Part shown: positions 62,989 through 64,000 of the stretch, in pieces
How the letters are laid out: the number at the start of each line of letters is the position of its first letter
Position numbering within the stretch: the first letter of the stretch is position 1
From: Rhynchopus sp. YZ270_cl-10
Taxonomy: Eukaryota > Euglenozoa > Diplonemea > Diplonemida > Diplonemidae
Length of the DNA: 64,000 bases
NCBI GenBank assembly: GCA_964035575.1
Contig: OZ037924.1
Coordinates: forward strand, 744,001 to 808,000
Direction: 5' to 3'
Position numbers and translations under genes: made by a program
Notes under the pieces: generated by a model
The model's input: only the letters and a program-made list of their open reading frames with translations
Databases searched by the model: none
Told to the model about the DNA's origin: nothing

Positions 62989-63035
62989 GCATTGTTTGTT
63001 CTTTTTTGTAAGCGAAGCTTCAGGCTTTTCCCCCC

Positions 63036-63082
63036 ATGCATGAGCTCGACTGAGACGGCGTTTTAGCACGTTTCCAACTACC
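63036..63082 (+). promoter_or_regulatory. Hairpin module D2
   Basis: Shares GCTCGACTGAGA, GCGTTTTAGCACGTTTC and AACT with D1 (16495). Pairing ATGAGCT/AGCACGT has one mismatch. It ends nine bases before module A9. Confidence 0.45.
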
Positions 63083-63090
63083 TTTTTTAA

Positions 63091-63137
63091 GGTGACTAAG
63101 CACGAGAGGCTTAGGTTCATCTTATAAACTTTTCTTT
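63091..63137 (+). promoter_or_regulatory. Hairpin module A9, consensus copy
   Basis: GGTGA, CTAAGC, ACGAGAG, GCTTAG, GT, TCATC, then TTATAAAC and TTTTCTTTTTTTTTCC. Every paired position is intact. It lies 100 bases downstream of the ASH-repeat gene. Confidence 0.7.
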
Positions 63138-63347
63138 TTTTTTCCTGTCCCGCGGAAAACTCCATCTTCTGATGTGAGGTCTTCTTTTTGGTGCAGAATG
63201 GGGTAGGGGTGGGGTGGGTGGTTCTGAGACGACCTGATTATTATTATATTAATAGCCGTAAAATTATTTCCTCAAGCCAAAATCCTTCTAGGAGCGGAGT
63301 TTTAAGAATGCCATAATTGACGTCTGGAAATAATTGCAGTGGAGGTA

Positions 63348-63442
63348 TTTTAGCCGGGTTTCCCACACAAAAAATAATTACCGTGTAATTATAGGAAATA
63401 ATTACACGGTAATTATTTTTTGTGTGGGAAACCCGGCTAAAA
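63348..63442. mobile_element. 95-bp perfect fold-back element
   Basis: Two 45-bp arms (TTTTAGCCGGGTTTCCCACA onward) are perfect inverted copies around AGGAA. This length of perfect pairing indicates a young MITE or a solo fold-back. Target duplications are obscured by flanking T/A runs. Confidence 0.9.
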
Positions 63443-63925
63443 AAAAAATCGCGATTTTTTTTCTTTTTTTCTTTTGTGAACACCCCGGGTTTGATACCTG
63501 TACCGCAGGCATTCCTCTGAGTCTAACGATTGATAATCAGAGCTCGGTTTGTTGTCAAAGACATCTTCCACCATGCATTGAGGAGGGTAAGACAGTGGTC
63601 GCAGTTTGTACTTGATAGCATTACAACATTTAACTTCTCCACGGGGGTCTTGGGCCGTTCACTCGGTTATACCTTGACCAGCGGAAGAGGCCTTTTTGGT
63701 CTCTAGAATATCCGGTATTCCCGAACGGAGGCACACTTTGTGTGTTACTACGACCTGGCAACTTCCAGCAGTAGGTTAAGTAATGCTTTCTTGTAAATTG
63801 TTGGATCATTTATCTCCTCAGTGCATGAATGCCCCACGTGACTGGACACTTTTGTGTTTGTCAAGTGGACTGTCTGGTCACTTCTCAGTGACTGGCGGGT
63901 TGGCTGTGGTTGCCCTGTCACGACT
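63443..63925. other. Spacer without recognised features
   Basis: Ordinary sequence; GTGACTGGACAC and GTGACTGGCGGG words near 63838 and 63889. No gene is seen. Confidence 0.4.
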
Positions 63926-63998
63926 TACCTGTGTACCTGTGTACCTGTGTACCTGTGTACCTGTGTACCTGTGTACCTGTGTACCTGTGTACCTGGGT
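63926..63998 (+). repeat. Minisatellite (TGTACCTG)n, about nine copies to the window end
   Basis: A perfect 8-bp array of TGTACCTG that runs off the window, so its full length is unknown. Confidence 0.95.
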
Positions 63999-64000
63999 GA

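Noticed and set aside
1-64000. tRNA or rRNA genes, CRISPR arrays, retroelements.
   Set aside because: No cloverleaf-like boxes, rRNA cores, repeat-spacer arrays, reverse transcriptase motifs or long terminal repeats were noticed on reading either strand.

Overview
The window is nuclear DNA of a eukaryotic, flagellated protist. All ten convincing protein-coding genes lie on the + strand. They are GC-rich islands with no or one short GT-AG intron (three introns have in-frame support: GTATGT donors, CAG acceptors, 133-219 bp). They sit in AT-rich, homopolymer-rich DNA packed with MITEs and minisatellites. Cilium-type proteins (a HYDIN-like ASH-repeat giant, a long coiled-coil protein, an RIIa-docking Ttd14 homologue) argue for a flagellate. 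One-way gene order and pyrimidine-tract/AG sites upstream of most start codons would suit a lineage with spliced-leader trans-splicing, such as a euglenozoan or diplonemid, but the sequence alone cannot settle this.

Layout. 1-5.4 kb: repeats (two minisatellites, scattered copies of a short interspersed repeat, a TA-flanked MITE). 5.9-11.4 kb: a secreted Cys-rich protein and a pseudokinase-PP2C fusion. 11.5-23.8 kb: mobile DNA (hAT-like and CACGG-type MITEs, a 1.8 kb non-autonomous piggyBac). 23.8-25.2 kb: coiled-coil gene. 25.2-31.2 kb: a nest of transposons within transposons, then a second piggyBac keeping the 3' end of its transposase. 31.5-35.3 kb: a polytopic membrane protein and a membrane-anchored sulfatase. 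35.3-42.9 kb: repeats, including a minisatellite-bearing element inserted in a piggyBac fragment. 42.9-63 kb: the gene-rich end, with a secreted DOPA-dioxygenase-like protein, Ttd14-like ATPase, discoidin-like protein, DUF2608-type HAD protein and ASH-repeat protein.

The main unexplained signal is a family of at least 17 short + strand modules, in intergenic DNA upstream of genes and in at least one coding intron. Each is a small hairpin, the best copies with loop ACGAGAG. Its two arms change together between subfamilies while their pairing is kept. It is followed by a branch-point-like AAC (twice a perfect TACTAAC), usually a pyrimidine tract and often an AG. I read it as a structured splice-acceptor (cis or trans) element. 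I do not recognise it as a described RNA family.

A second theme is that 7-9 bp minisatellites sit inside elements sharing TGGTGTGGC terminal inverted repeats, and that most minisatellites here share a GTAC/GTATAC-CTG core, as if spread by the same elements. No pathway links the genes; the shared themes are cilium/flagellum and secreted or membrane proteins.
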